This document shows positions 43,710-54,975 of a stretch of 64,000 nucleotides of DNA, piece after piece. Position 1 is the first letter of the stretch, and each line of letters begins with the position of its first letter. The notes below the pieces were generated by a model, which searched no databases, was not told the DNA's origin, and saw only the letters and a program-made list of their open reading frames with translations. The stretch is from DATDIC01 sp963764525 (GTDB taxonomy: Bacteria; Pseudomonadota; Alphaproteobacteria; Acetobacterales; Acetobacteraceae): the NCBI GenBank assembly GCA_963764525.1, contig CAVXTC010000025.1:1-64000 (forward strand). Direction: 5' to 3'. The translations under genes and the position numbers were made by a program.

Positions 43710-45608
43710 ATGTTGCAAATACACACCTTCGACGCCCGCGCCGGCGGTAACGTGATCTATAAGGCGCTGGCTCACCCGCTGGCCGCCGAGGGCATCGCCC
43801 GGTTGTATCGGCGGCTCGCCGTGGTCGGAACTGTGGCGATCTATGATCCCGATGGCATCGCCGAGCCATTGCTGGCGATGTACCCGGACCTGCCGGGCAC
43901 GGCGTCGCTGTTCGTGCATGACGTGGCCGCGATTGGCACGCCGCGCGCCGGGATGGTGGCGCGCCCGCTGACGGACCTGCCGCGATCGGACACACGCGCG
44001 GTGCTGATCGCCGGGTTCGATGCGGGGAAGGTGGTGGCGCGGGTCACCCAATTCGCGCCGCCGGGGGTGGAGATCCTGACACTCGATGATGCGAAGCTGC
44101 CGGGGGGACTGCTCACCAATCGGGCGCGGTACATCGACCGGCTGAACTTCGCCACCAACTTCGTGTTCTTCCGAGAGCAGAACGGTTTGTCCACGCGGCT
44201 GGTCTCGGCGAATTACTGGGCCGGCTACGGCGCCGGGCCGATCCGCCTGTGGCTGCGGCTGTTCGCAGCCGACGGAGCGTCCCTGGCCACGTGGGAGCAG
44301 GAGGTTCCGGCCGGCCCCGCCGGTTTCGCGATCGACAGCCGCGAGATTCGTGCCCGGTTCGGCCTGCCGGCATTCACCGGCCAGCTTTTTGTTCATGTCG
44401 TCGGCGGCGCCGGGCACGACGTGGTGAAATATGCACTCGACACGTTTGATTCCGCCGGCGATTGGTGCATGGCCCGAGCCTGTCATGCACGCACGACGCC
44501 AACGCTTGGCCGTCGGACCGTTACGCCGGTCTGCCGGCGCCGGCTGACGGGGAGCGTGTGATCCTGTGGCTGCAGAACAGTCACGCCGCGCCGATCCCCG
44601 CCGGGGCCGTGTCGTTGGACCGCATGGGCGCCGAGCGCCCGGTGACGCTTGATCGCGAGGTCGGGCCGTTTGCAACCGTTGCGGTCGATGTCGCGGCGTT
44701 GCTGCCGGATGTACGTTGGCCGGCGCAGATCGAGGTGCGCGCCGGGCGGCACGTCGTGCGTCCCCGCTACGAGGTGATCCGCGGCGACCGTACGCGCATT
44801 GCGCACGTGAACGTGGAGCGCGCCGACCTGAAGCCCGATCCGGCCATCCCGCAACTGCCCGAACAGCTTGGACGGCACTTCCTGCTGCCGTTTCCGGTGC
44901 TCGATCCGGCACGTTTTCGAAGCATCGTGCAGCCGACGCCGATGACGGTCACGCAGGCGACGCTGCCGGTCCGGCTCGATCTGTTCAACCAGGACGGCCG
45001 GCGTATTGCCGACCGATTTCTCGGCTGCCTGTCGCGCGACCACGATCTTGCGCTCGATCTCGACCTCATTCCGGAGACCGTTCCGGGGCACGCCGAGCTG
45101 GTCTATGATTTTCGCGCCGGCGGCGACGCCGACGGTTGGCTGCACGCGCTGTTCAGGTATGAGGATCGTGTATCCGGTCACGTGGCGGAATCCAGTTTCG
45201 GCGCGCACATCTTCAACACCATCATGACCTATCAAGGACGAACCGCAATCCTATTCCGGTCCACCGCCCGGGCTGACGACACGGTTGTTCCTGAAACTTG
45301 GCGATGCCGGACGCCGCAGTTTCGCGGTGCTGATCTATCCGGCCTCGGCACCCTGGCACGCACGGTCCGCGACCACGCTGCTGCTGCATGACGCGGCCGG
45401 CGAGGTGATCGGGGAGGAGGCGATCGGGATTCCCTGTTCGGGGTCTCGGATGGTGTGGCCGCACGAGGTATTCGGCGCCGCGTTGCTGCGCCGCGCCGGC
45501 GGTTGCGGCTATGTGCTGGTGCGCGATGCGACGTGCCGGCTGTTCGGCTATCATGGGCTGATGGACGACGCGGGGGGCTTCTCGCTCGACCACATGTTCG
45601 GGTTTTGA
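43710..45608 (+). CDS. Unknown protein of about 630 residues, two frameshifts
   Basis: ATG 43710 opens MLQIHTFDARAGGNVIYKAL, with no signal peptide. The frame runs to TFDSAGD near 44458, then shifts to SLSCTHDANAWPSDRYAGLP (44480-45240, ending SSFGAHIFNTIMTYQGR), then shifts near 45270 to RLFLKLGDAGRRSFAVLIYP and ends SLDHMFGF at 45608. Alternating short hydrophobic strands, e.g. GPIRLWLRLFAADGASLATW, VILWLQNSHAAPIPAGAVSL and PVRLDLFNQDGRRIADRFLG, suggest several beta-sandwich domains. I recognise no family. It is monocistronic, between ELM1 and TauD genes. Confidence 0.65.
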
Positions 45609-45629
45609 TGTTTTACGGTGGAGGCGTTC

Positions 45630-46479
45630 ATGGGCAACAGCGTCGTTGAAATCCGGCCGTCAGCCGGGGCTGTCGGGATCCGAAATCCTCGGCGTGGACC
45701 TGACGCAACCGCTTGCGGACGACGAACTGACGACCATACGGCACACCCTTGCCGACCGGGGCGTGATTTTCTTCCGCGACCAGCATCTGACGCCGGAGCA
45801 GCAGATCGGTTTCGCCGAGCAGTTCGGACCGATCAACGTCAACCGCTTCTTCCGCCATGTGGATGGCTTTCCGCAGATCGCCGAGGTGCGGAAAGAGCCT
45901 GGGCAGACAGCCAACATCGGCGGCGGCTGGCACACCGATCACAGCTACGACACCGCTCCGGCGCTGGGCTCGATCCTGTATGCGCGCGAGGTGCCGCGAT
46001 CCGGCGGTGATACGCTGTTCGCCGGCATGTATGCGGCGTTCGACGCGCTTTCGGACGGGCTGAAAGCCACGCTGGAGCGGTTGCGCGGGGTGCATTCCAG
46101 CCGCCACGTCTTCGGGCCCGAAGCGCGGCGCAAGGCGAACAGCGATCTGCAGGACCGTATCCTGAATGCCGATCTGGCGATTCAGGACGCGATCCATCCG
46201 GTGGTGATCCGCCATCCCGACAGCGGCCGCAAAGCGCTGTATGTCAATCCGGGATTCACCTTGCGTTTCGATGGCTGGACCGAGGACGAATCGCGCCCGT
46301 TGCTGGACTTTCTTTACCGCCACGCGGTGCGCCCGGAATTCTGTTGCCGGTTCCGCTGGCAACCGGGCTCCATGGCGTTCTGGGACAACCGGGCGACCTG
46401 GCATTACGCGTTGAACGACTACCAGGGCGAGCGGCGGCTGATGCACCGCATCACGGTCGAGGGCTGTCCGCTTTCGTAA
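45630..46479 (+). CDS. TauD/TfdA-family 2-oxoglutarate-dependent dioxygenase, frameshifted at the N-terminus
   Basis: ATG 45630 (GGTGGAGG upstream) gives MGNSVVEIRPSAGAVG. GGG at 45675-45677 (GG expected) shifts the frame, and SEILGVDLTQPLADDELTTI continues. Fe(II) ligands are GGGWHTDHSYDTAPALGSIL (HxD) and RRLMHRITVEG (distal His); the R of the latter binds 2-oxoglutarate. VHSSRHVFG and RFRWQPGSMAFWDNRATWHY are also conserved. The repaired length is about 282 residues. The family hydroxylates taurine, alkylsulfates or 2,4-D; the substrate is unknown. Confidence 0.87.
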
Positions 46480-46487
46480 GAGACGAC

Positions 46488-46510
46488 CCCCCTCCCCACA
46501 GGGGGCTTTT
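46488..46510. terminator. Bidirectional terminator
   Basis: CCCCCT (46488-46493) pairs with AGGGGG (46500-46505), loop CCCCAC, followed by CTTTTG on the forward strand. It sits between the convergent dioxygenase and accC genes. Confidence 0.65.
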
Positions 46511-46514
46511 GCGT

Positions 46515-47894
46515 TCACAGTCCTGAAACAAAACGTTCCAGCCAGTGGATCGTGTAATCGCCGGCCTGGAAGGCGGGCTCGTCAACGATACGACGGTGCA
46601 GCGGGATGGTGGTCTTGATCCCGATCACCACGAATTCGTCGAGCGCGCGCCGCAACCGGGCGATCGCGTCGGCCCGGGTAGGTGCGTGCACGATCAGCTT
46701 GCCCACCATGCTGTCGTAATAGGGCGGCACCTGGTATCCGGCATACAGCGCCGAATCGACGCGCACGCCCGGCCCGCCCGGTGGGTGAAACACCGTCACG
46801 CGGCCGGGCGAGGGGACGAAGGTCTCGGGGTCCTCGGCGGTGATCCGGCACTCGATCGCGTGGCCCGACATGCGGATCCGCGACTGGTCGTATCCCAGGC
46901 GATCGCCGGCGGCGATGCGGATCTGTTCATGCACGAGGTCGATTCCGGTAACCATTTCGGTGACCGGATGCTCCACTTGCAGCCGCGTGTTCATCTCGAT
47001 GAAGGCGAACTGGCCGTCCTGATACAGGAACTCCAGCGTCCCCGCGTTGCGGTAGCCGAGCCGCGCCAGGGCGGCGGTCACGGTGGCCCCGAGTTGCTCG
47101 CGCTGACCTTCCGAAAGGGCCGGGGAGCCGGCTTCTTCAAGCAGTTTCTGGTGCCGGCGCTGTAGCGTGCAGTCCCGTTCGCCCAGATGCACCACGTCGC
47201 CGTGGGCGTCGGCGAGCACCTGGAATTCGATATGGCGCGGCCGGTCAAGATACTTTTCAAGATAGACGATATCACTTCCGAACGCGGCCCGCGCTTCGGT
47301 GCGGGCGATGCGCAGCGCCTCATCGAGTTCGCCTGGGCTGGCGGCGGCCTTCATGCCGCGTCCGCCGCCGCCGGCCGCGGCCTTGACCAGCACGGGATAG
47401 CCGATGCGCGCGGCGACGGCTCGGGCGGCGGCCAGATCGGCCACGGCACCGTCCGAGCCAGGCACCAGCGGCACGCCGAGGCGTGCCATTGCGGCCTTGG
47501 CGGCGATCTTGTCGCCCATCATGCGGATATGCTCGGGCGACGGGCCGATGAAAGTGAGGCCGTGCGCTTCGACCATCTCGGCAAAGTTGGCGTTCTCCGA
47601 CAGGAAGCCGTAGCCGGGATGGATTGCGTCGGCTCCGGTGATGGCAGCGGCTGAAAGAATTGCCGGAATGTTGAGGTAGCTGGCTTTGGCGGCGGGCGGG
47701 CCGATGCAGACGCTTTCATCGGCCAGCCGGACGTGCATCGCTTCGGCGTCGGCGGTCGAGTGGACCGCCACGGTGGGGATGTCCAGCTCGCGGCAGGCGC
47801 GCTGGATGCGCAGCGCGATCTCGCCGCGGTTGGCGATCAGGATCTTCTGGAACAAGGGAGCGTCTGGTGCAGGGAGGCACTCCACCTCGGCCAT
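46515..47894 (-). CDS. accC: Acetyl-CoA carboxylase, biotin carboxylase subunit
   Basis: The protein has 459 residues. FQKILIANRGEIALRIQRAC starts the biotin-carboxylase N-domain. VLVKAAAGGGGRGMKAAASP is the ATP-grasp glycine loop. RDCTLQRRHQKLLEEAGSPA, FIEMNTRLQVEHPVTEMVTG (metal and bicarbonate residues) and YYDSMVGKLIVHAPTRADAI are all conserved. It carboxylates the biotin on AccB. The ATG at 47894 adds about 14 residues before the usual MF-K-LIANRGE start. It is the last gene of aroQ-accB-accC. Confidence 0.95.
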   Translation of the reverse strand: MAEVECLPAPDAPLFQKILIANRGEIALRIQRACRELDIPTVAVHSTADAEAMHVRLADESVCIGPPAAKASYLNIPAILSAAAITGADAIHPGYGFLSENANFAEMVEAHGLTFIGPSPEHIRMMGDKIAAKAAMARLGVPLVPGSDGAVADLAAARAVAARIGYPVLVKAAAGGGGRGMKAAASPGELDEALRIARTEARAAFGSDIVYLEKYLDRPRHIEFQVLADAHGDVVHLGERDCTLQRRHQKLLEEAGSPALSEGQREQLGATVTAALARLGYRNAGTLEFLYQDGQFAFIEMNTRLQVEHPVTEMVTGIDLVHEQIRIAAGDRLGYDQSRIRMSGHAIECRITAEDPETFVPSPGRVTVFHPPGGPGVRVDSALYAGYQVPPYYDSMVGKLIVHAPTRADAIARLRRALDEFVVIGIKTTIPLHRRIVDEPAFQAGDYTIHWLERFVSGL

Positions 47895-47896
47895 AT

Positions 47897-48000
47897 GCGG
47901 GAGAGGTCGGGTCGCGAAGCGAACCGGATGAGGGATCCGTGCGGCGCGCCCTCATGCGCCCCGCTGCCCGGTGCGATCTCTCCCGCAACCGGGAGAGGTG
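47897..48000. repeat. Paired hairpin repeats between accB and accC
   Basis: GCGGGAGAGGT at 47898-47908 and CTCTCCCGCAACCGGGAGAGG at about 47978-47998 are family copies. Between them lie TCGCGAAGCGA and a GATGAGGG...CCCTCATG pair. The arrangement parallels the prpD-prpC spacer. Confidence 0.6.
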
Positions 48001-48024
48001 GAAACCGGTTAACGTGAAACAATG

Positions 48025-48471
48025 CTACGGTTCCAGTATCATCAGCGCCTCGCCGTACTCGACGGGCACGCCGCTGGAGACCAGGATACGCGCGATGGTG
48101 CCGGCCTTGGGGGCCCGTATCTGATTGAACGTCTTCATCGCCTCGATCAGCAGCAATGTCTGTCCGGCGGTGACGACCTGGCCCGGCGTCACAAAAGCCG
48201 GCGCCCCAGGTTCCGGCGACAGATAGGCCACGCCCACCATCGGGCTGAGCACGGCGCCTGGGTGCGCCGCTTCCTCCACCACCAGCGGCGCCGTTTCAAC
48301 AGCCGGCGCGCTGGTGCGATGCACGGCAACCGGCGCCTCCGCTGCCACCGCGGTCCGCACCACGCGGATGCGACTGTCCTTCTCGGCGATCTCGATCTCG
48401 GTGAGGCCGGTTTCGTGCAGGATCGCGGCAAGCGCCCTGATCGCGTCCGGGTCGAGCGGAAGACGGCTCAT
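48025..48471 (-). CDS. accB: Biotin carboxyl carrier protein of acetyl-CoA carboxylase
   Basis: The protein has 148 residues. An N-terminal helical part with TEIEIAEKDSRIRVVRT is followed by a Pro/Ala/Val linker. The C-terminal biotinyl domain has VLSPMVGVAYLSPEPGAPAF, VTAGQTLLLIEAMKTFNQIR (biotinylated Lys in EAMKT) and GVPVEYGEALMILEP. ATG 48471 overlaps the aroQ stop by ATGA. Confidence 0.95.
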   Translation of the reverse strand: MSRLPLDPDAIRALAAILHETGLTEIEIAEKDSRIRVVRTAVAAEAPVAVHRTSAPAVETAPLVVEEAAHPGAVLSPMVGVAYLSPEPGAPAFVTPGQVVTAGQTLLLIEAMKTFNQIRAPKAGTIARILVSSGVPVEYGEALMILEP

Positions 48472-48926
48472 GGTCCATGCTCGAGGATCTCGGCCAGCGC
48501 GGTCAGCGCCAGCGAATAGCCTCGGATGCCGAGCCCGCATATCACCCCCACCGCTGCCTTGGAGACGTAAGAATGCTGACGGAACTCCTCGCGGCGGTGA
48601 ATGTTGGTAACGTGAACCTCGATCACCGGCAGCTCGACCGCGAGCAGCGCGTCCATCAGCGCGATAGATGTCGTGGTGTAGCCTGCCGGGTTGATCACGA
48701 TCCCCTGAGCCCGGCCGCGACACTCCTGCACCCAGGACACCAGTTCGCCCTCGCCGTTGGTCTGCCGGAAATCGATGGCGAGGCCAAGGCGTTCGCCATC
48801 CTCGGCGCAGAGCTGCTCGACATCGTCCAGCGTGGCGCTGCCGTACAGATGCGGCTGCCGCAAGCCGAGCATGTTCATGTTCGGCCCATTGAGGACCGCG
48901 ATCAGGGGGCGCGCGGGATCAGACAT
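48468..48926 (-). CDS. aroQ: 3-dehydroquinate dehydratase, type II
   Basis: This 152-residue shikimate-pathway enzyme has VLNGPNMNMLGLRQPHLYGS with the catalytic Tyr, INPAGYTTTSIALMDALLAV, and EVHVTNIHRREEFRQHSYVS with the catalytic His and substrate contacts. It is the first gene of the common aroQ-accB-accC cluster of proteobacteria. It is divergent from the MBL hydrolase gene. Confidence 0.95.
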   Translation of the reverse strand: MSDPARPLIAVLNGPNMNMLGLRQPHLYGSATLDDVEQLCAEDGERLGLAIDFRQTNGEGELVSWVQECRGRAQGIVINPAGYTTTSIALMDALLAVELPVIEVHVTNIHRREEFRQHSYVSKAAVGVICGLGIRGYSLALTALAEILEHGP

Positions 48927-49000
48927 CGCAAGGCGCCTAGCATGGCAGCGGGCGGCGGTCCATGCGACACTGTGGCGCGCGCAGCGCGAGGAGAGACACG

Positions 49001-49884
49001 ATGGTGCAGGTTCCGCAACAGCAGATTCCGGGCGTCTATCACCGGCGCATCGGCGAAATCGTGGTCACCGCACTGTCCGACGGCTATCTGGATGGCGCGG
49101 TGGAAGTGCTGCAGAACATCACGCCCGACGAATTGCGCCGCATGCTGACCGAGGCGTTCCGCCCGGGACGGCGCACATCAGTGAATTGCTTCGCGATCCG
49201 TTCAGCGGGCCGTCTGGCGCTGATCGAGACCGGATCAGGCAATTATCTCCAGCCGACTGCCGGGAAATTGCAGGCCAACCTGGCCGCCGCCGGGATCGAT
49301 CCGGCGGAGATCGAGGCGGTGCTGCTGACCCATATGCACCCGGATCACTCGGCCGGCCTGACCGATCCGGCCACCGGGCGGCGGCTGTTCCCGAATGCCG
49401 AACTGGTGGTGCATGAAAACGAACCGCGCCACTGGGACGATGATGGGGCGATGGCGCAGGCCAGCGAGCGCGCCCGGAAGCTTGTATTTCCAGGCAGCGC
49501 GCGAACAGATCGCGCCGTATCGCGACCGGCTGCACAGCTTCAGCGCCGGCCGCGAGGTGTTCCCGGGCGTCGTGGCGACGCCGCTGATCGGCCATACACC
49601 CGGCCATTCGCGGATACATGATCGCGTCCGGCAGTGAATCGCTGCTGATCTGGGGCGACATCATCCACGTGCCGGAAATCCAGGTGCCGCGGCCGGAGGT
49701 AACGATCGAGTTCGATACCGATCCGGCAGCGGCCGCGGCGACACGACGGCGTGTGTTCGACATGGTGGCAACCGACCGCTTGCTGGTGGCGGGGATGCAC
49801 ATCCACTACCCGGGATTCGCGCACATGGTTCGCCAAGGCGATACCTATGCGCTGCTGCCGGAGCCTTGGGTTCAGTCGTTTTAG
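49001..49884 (+). CDS. MBL-fold metallo-hydrolase, two frameshifts
   Basis: ATG 49001 follows GAGGAGAG. MVQVPQQQIPGVYHRRIGEI is followed by VLLTHMHPDHSAGL, the HxHxDH zinc motif. An extra T at 49482-49483 moves the frame to YFQAAREQIAPYRDRLHSFS and VATPLIGHTPGHS (third metal His). An extra base at about 49611 moves it to MIASGSESLLIWGDIIHVPE (metal Asp) and VATDRLLVAGMHIHYPGFAH (last His). The repaired length is about 293 residues. It resembles the quorum-quenching/AttM and glyoxalase-II-like branch; the substrate is unknown. Confidence 0.83.
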
Positions 49885-50036
49885 GCCCATTGTTCCGGCC
49901 TGCCGGCGATCACGATCCGCGGGGGCGCGCAAGGCTTCGTGCGCGGGCCGGAAACCTCCAGGGGTGCGCCCCGTTGCTGCCGCATCCGTGGCGCGAACGG
50001 GCCTTCGTCGCGCCGCTTACTGGCACGTCGGAGCAC

Positions 50037-51252
50037 ATGATGTCACCTGATCCAGCTCGCATCGGCAACGATGCTTTGTCGCCGGACCGCCGCAAGCTAT
50101 TGAGCTGGACCGCCATGCTGGCCGGCGCATCGGGCGTCGGCATGGCAGGCTCCGGCGCTCGGGCGGCCCGAACCCCGTTGAGCGCGGCTGCGCAAACCAC
50201 CATTCAAAGTTCTGGCGAGCTCCGCCGGGGAATGATCGGGTACATGCTGGCCGCATGAGCAGTTTCCGGTGCCGGAGCTGGTACAGCTTGGCGCACTGGC
50301 ATCACGCTCGGGGTTTCATCTGTTGGCGACCAGCGATCATCTGCAACCCTGGCAGGCCAACGAGGGTCATGCCGGCCAGGCCTGGGTCACGATGGGCGCT
50401 TTGGGCGCTCAGACGCGAAGCTGGATGGGCACCACGGTCACCTGCCCCACGCTGCGGTACAATCCAGCGGTGGTTGCCGAAGCCTTCGCGACGCTCAGCC
50501 ATCTCTATCCGGGAAGGATATTCCTTGGTGTGGGATCCGGCGAGGCGCTGAACGAACAGGCCGCCACCGGAATCTGGCCGAAATGGCAGGAACGGTGGGA
50601 TCGCCTGATCGAAGCCATCGACTTAATTCGCGAACTGTGGGCCGGACAGCAGGTTTCTCGCAAAGGCAATTTCTACAACGTGGATGCGAAACTTTACGAT
50701 CCGCCGGCGCGGCCCATCCCGTTGCTGACTGCCGCGAACGGACGCAAATCCATGCGGTTGGCGGGGCTGCATGGGGATGGTTTGATTACCGACCCGCAGA
50801 CCTGGCAGCAACACAAACCGGAATGGGAGGCCGGCGCGCGTGCCGCCGGAAGGGACCCGGCGAACATGCCCGTGCTGGTCGAGCAGTACGTCGTCGTCGG
50901 AAGCGATGCCGATGCGCGCCAGGCGGCGGAGCTGTGGCGCTTCGGGCCGAAGGCTTTCAAGAGTTACTATAACGTCCCGGACCCCGCCCGCATACAGCAA
51001 ATGGCGGACTCCCAGGTCCCGCTGGAAGAGGTCCTCAAAAGCTGGGCGGTCGGTACCGATCCCCAGGTGCATATCAACAAGATTCGCGAACTGCTGGACA
51101 GCGGCGTCAGCATCGTCAATGTACATTCCGGCCAACCGGATCAGCGACGCGTGATTGAGTTCTACGGGTCTCACGTTCTGCCGAAGGTGGGGCAGCAGGG
51201 ATCAGGCGGGGCCGCGAGGGCCAGGGTGTCCACGGGGCGCAATTCGGGATAA
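50037..51252 (+). CDS. Tat-exported LLM-class (F420/flavin-type) oxidoreductase, frameshifted
   Basis: ATG 50037 gives a twin-arginine signal, DRRKLLSWTAMLAGASGVGM AGSGARAA. The mature start ELRRGMIGYMLA needs a one-base shift near 50255 to continue HEQFPVPELVQLGALASRSG FHLLATSDHLQPWQ. Further blocks are VTMGALGAQTRSWMGTTVTC, YPGRIFLGVGSGEALNEQAA TG, KWQERWDRLIEAIDLIRELW and LAGLHGDGLITDPQTW, matching the F420-dependent glucose-6-phosphate dehydrogenase/hydroxymycolate dehydrogenase branch. Export with bound cofactor would explain Tat use. Whether it uses F420 or FMN cannot be seen. Confidence 0.8.
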
Positions 51253-51262
51253 GCTTTATGGC

Positions 51263-52792
51263 ATGCATGATGTTCGGATTTCGCGACGCCTCATCCTGAC
51301 AGCCGCCGCCGGCGCGCTATTGCCGGCGGCAGGCATCGGCGCCGCGCAGCCGAGTGTTGCCAATATTGCGACGATCGGTGAGCCGGGGTCACTGGATCCG
51401 ATGCCGCTGACCGCCGACATCCTGTCGGAGATCGATCAGCATATCTTCGAGACGCTGTATATCTTCGATCCGAATTTAAACCTGGTTCCGCTGCTCGCCT
51501 CGGCGATGCCGCAGTTTTCGGCGGATGGGCGAGAGTACGTCATCCCGCTGCGGACCGGCGTGCCGTTCCATGACGGCAGTACGATGGATCTGCCGATGCC
51601 GCCACGTCGCTGCAGCGCTGGATGCGGCGTGTCACCGCGTGGCCGGCTGGCCGGCGCGTCTGTCAGCTCGGTCGTCGCGCCCGACCCGGCAACCGTGCGG
51701 ATCGTGCTGAAGCAACCGTACGCGCCGCTGGTTGCGCTGCTGTCTTATCCGAACGGCGCCGCCGTGGTGATGCCGAAGCGGCTGGCCACGGCGCCCGATC
51801 CGCTGACCGGTTTCATCGGCACCGGCCCGTATCAATTGATCGAGCACAAGCCAGACCAGTTCGTGCGGGTGGGACGGTTCGACCGCTACGTCTCGCCCCC
51901 AGGACCGCCCAACGGCTATGCCGGCCGGCGCCAGGCGATCATCCAGGAGCTGCGCTTCCTGCCGGTGCCGAATCCCACGACGCGCGCCGATGGTTTGCTG
52001 TCCGGAGATTACCATTTCGCCGACCTGCTGACCCCGGAAAGCTTTGCGAGGCTGCAGGGACGGAAGGATGTCCACGCCGGCACCGTGCAGCCGGCAACCT
52101 GGTCCACCTTCATCATGAACACCAAAGCCGGCGTATTGAGCGATGTGCGGCTGCGCCGTGCGGTGCAGGCCGCGGTGGTACCGCAGGACATGCTGGCGGC
52201 GGCGTTCGGTTCGTACTGCAAACTGGAAGGATCGCTGTTCCCGGAGGGCACGCCATACTACGATCCGGCAACACCCGGTTACAATCAACACGATCCGGCA
52301 AAAGCTTCGGCGTTGCTGAAAAAGGCCGGCTACGATGGCAAGCCAGTGCGGATACTGGTTACCACGCAATATGATTACATGTTCAAGATCGGTCAGGTTG
52401 CGCAGGCCAATCTGGAAGATGCCGGCTTCAAGGTCGATCTGCAGGTGATGGACTGGGCCACGCTGCTGCAGAAACGGCAGGATCCGTCGCTGTGGGAGGC
52501 GTTCGTCGCCTCGCACAGCGTGGTGCCGGACCCGTCGCTGATCACCTTTATCAATCCGACCTATCCCGGGTGGTGGGACAGCCCGGACAAGCATGCAGCA
52601 CTCGATGCATTCGTAACGGAGAGCGATCCGGCGAAACGGGTGGCGATCTGGAAGCGGATCCAGGCGCTGTTTTTCAGTGAGGCACCCACGCTGAAGCTGG
52701 GTGCGTTCTATCTTCTGTATGGATCGAGCACGAAGCTGACCGATTACACCGCCGGGCCGTGGCCGGCGTTCTGGAATGCCCGCTTGGCGTGA
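51263..52792 (+). CDS. Family-5 extracellular solute-binding protein (peptide/nickel type)
   Basis: The protein has 509 residues from ATG 51263. A Tat-like start MHDVRISRRLILTAAAGALL is followed by IATIGEPGSLDPMPL and EYVIPLRTGVPFHDGSTMD. Residues about 108-130 (51585-51655) are out of family; reading the alternative frame there gives DAATSLQRWMRRVTAWPAG, so two compensating indels probably scramble roughly 20 residues. After that VIAPDP-like SVVAPDPATVRIVLKQPYAP and TGPYQLIEHKPD are normal. Like the copy at 4882 it has no adjacent permease. It is convergent with the ABC importer operon. Confidence 0.87.
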   Translation: MHDVRISRRLILTAAAGALLPAAGIGAAQPSVANIATIGEPGSLDPMPLTADILSEIDQHIFETLYIFDPNLNLVPLLASAMPQFSADGREYVIPLRTGVPFHDGSTMDLPMPPRRCSAGCGVSPRGRLAGASVSSVVAPDPATVRIVLKQPYAPLVALLSYPNGAAVVMPKRLATAPDPLTGFIGTGPYQLIEHKPDQFVRVGRFDRYVSPPGPPNGYAGRRQAIIQELRFLPVPNPTTRADGLLSGDYHFADLLTPESFARLQGRKDVHAGTVQPATWSTFIMNTKAGVLSDVRLRRAVQAAVVPQDMLAAAFGSYCKLEGSLFPEGTPYYDPATPGYNQHDPAKASALLKKAGYDGKPVRILVTTQYDYMFKIGQVAQANLEDAGFKVDLQVMDWATLLQKRQDPSLWEAFVASHSVVPDPSLITFINPTYPGWWDSPDKHAALDAFVTESDPAKRVAIWKRIQALFFSEAPTLKLGAFYLLYGSSTKLTDYTAGPWPAFWNARLA

Positions 52793-52807
52793 GGGCTCCG
52801 GGCGGGT

Positions 52808-53911
<1,104 letters not shown>

Positions 53912-53912
53912 G

Positions 53913-54975
53913 TTACTTTACTCCCGCGGATGCAATGCCCTGCGTGATCTGCCGCTGCAAGATCAGAAACACGATGGTGACCGGCAGCAATGTCAGCACC
54001 GTCATCGCCAGCACGTAGTTCCACTGCGTCGCCAATTCCCCCTGGAAGGAATTGAGCGCCAGTTGCAAGGTAAACTTGTTGCTGCGGTTCAGTACCACCA
54101 TGGGCCAGAGGAACTCGTTCCAGCGCCACATGACGGAAAAGATCGTCAGCACCGCCAGCGCCGGCGCCGACAGCGGCAGCACGATGCGCCAGTAGATTCG
54201 CCATTCGCTGGCATTGTCCATGCGCGCTGCCTCGATCAGGTCGTCCGGCAGGGTCAGCATGTACTGGCGCAGCAGGAACACCCCGGTGGGAGTTGCCACG
54301 CCGGGCCAGATGACGCCCCACAGGCTGTTGGCCAGCCCGAGCTCCGTGGCGATCAGGTAGTTCGGTACCAGCACGATGGTGGGTGGGATCATCAACGTCG
54401 CCAGCATCACCAGGAACACCGCGTCGCGGCCGGAAAACCGATACTTGCTCAAGGCGAACGCGGCCATCGAATTGATCAGCAGCGTGATCGCGGTGGCCAC
54501 GACGGTGATGAACACGGTGTTCCACAGATACAGCGGGAAATCGAATTGCGTCAGCAGCGCGCTGTAGTTGCTCCATGCGGCACGCAGCCGCAGCACCGGC
54601 TGCGTATCGCGTACCGGGGCGCGGATGATCGGCCCGCCAGCAGCGGGATCCACAAACTGCGCGATCAGGCCGATGCGCCGGACCTCCGCAAGCTGCTGTC
54701 CGGCGTGGTCGCCGGCGGTGATTCGGAACAGCGGCAACGGATGGTCGTATCCGGGTACCGTGACCTGCGCGCGCTCCCACGGCAGGAAACGGGGCGGGAA
54801 CATGTCGAGCCCTGCCTGCGACTTCAACGAGCTGACACCGAGCCATAGCACCGGGCCGAACATCAGCAGCACGCCGAGCACGCAAGTATGCGTAGCTGGC
54901 CCAGTCGGTCCAATCCAGCCGACCGCGTCCGCGCGCCGCGGTCAGCCAGCGCAGACCGCGCGTCCGCTCAACCAC
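53913..54975 (-). CDS. Carbohydrate ABC transporter permease (MalG/UgpE type), frameshifted near the N-terminus
   Basis: GTG 54975 overlaps the preceding permease's stop. The N-terminus MVERTRGLRWLTAARGRGRL DWTDWASYAYL shifts frame near 54890 into VLGVLLMFGPVLWLGVSSLK. Downstream are WNTVFITVVATAITLLINSM and the EAA loop EAARMDNASEWRIYWRIVLP LSAPAL. The C-terminus is FLILQRQITQGIASAGVK. The unusually long periplasmic segment at residues about 55-140 (PRFLPWERAQVTVPGYDHPL) is typical of some MalG relatives. It is about 353 residues when repaired. Confidence 0.88.
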
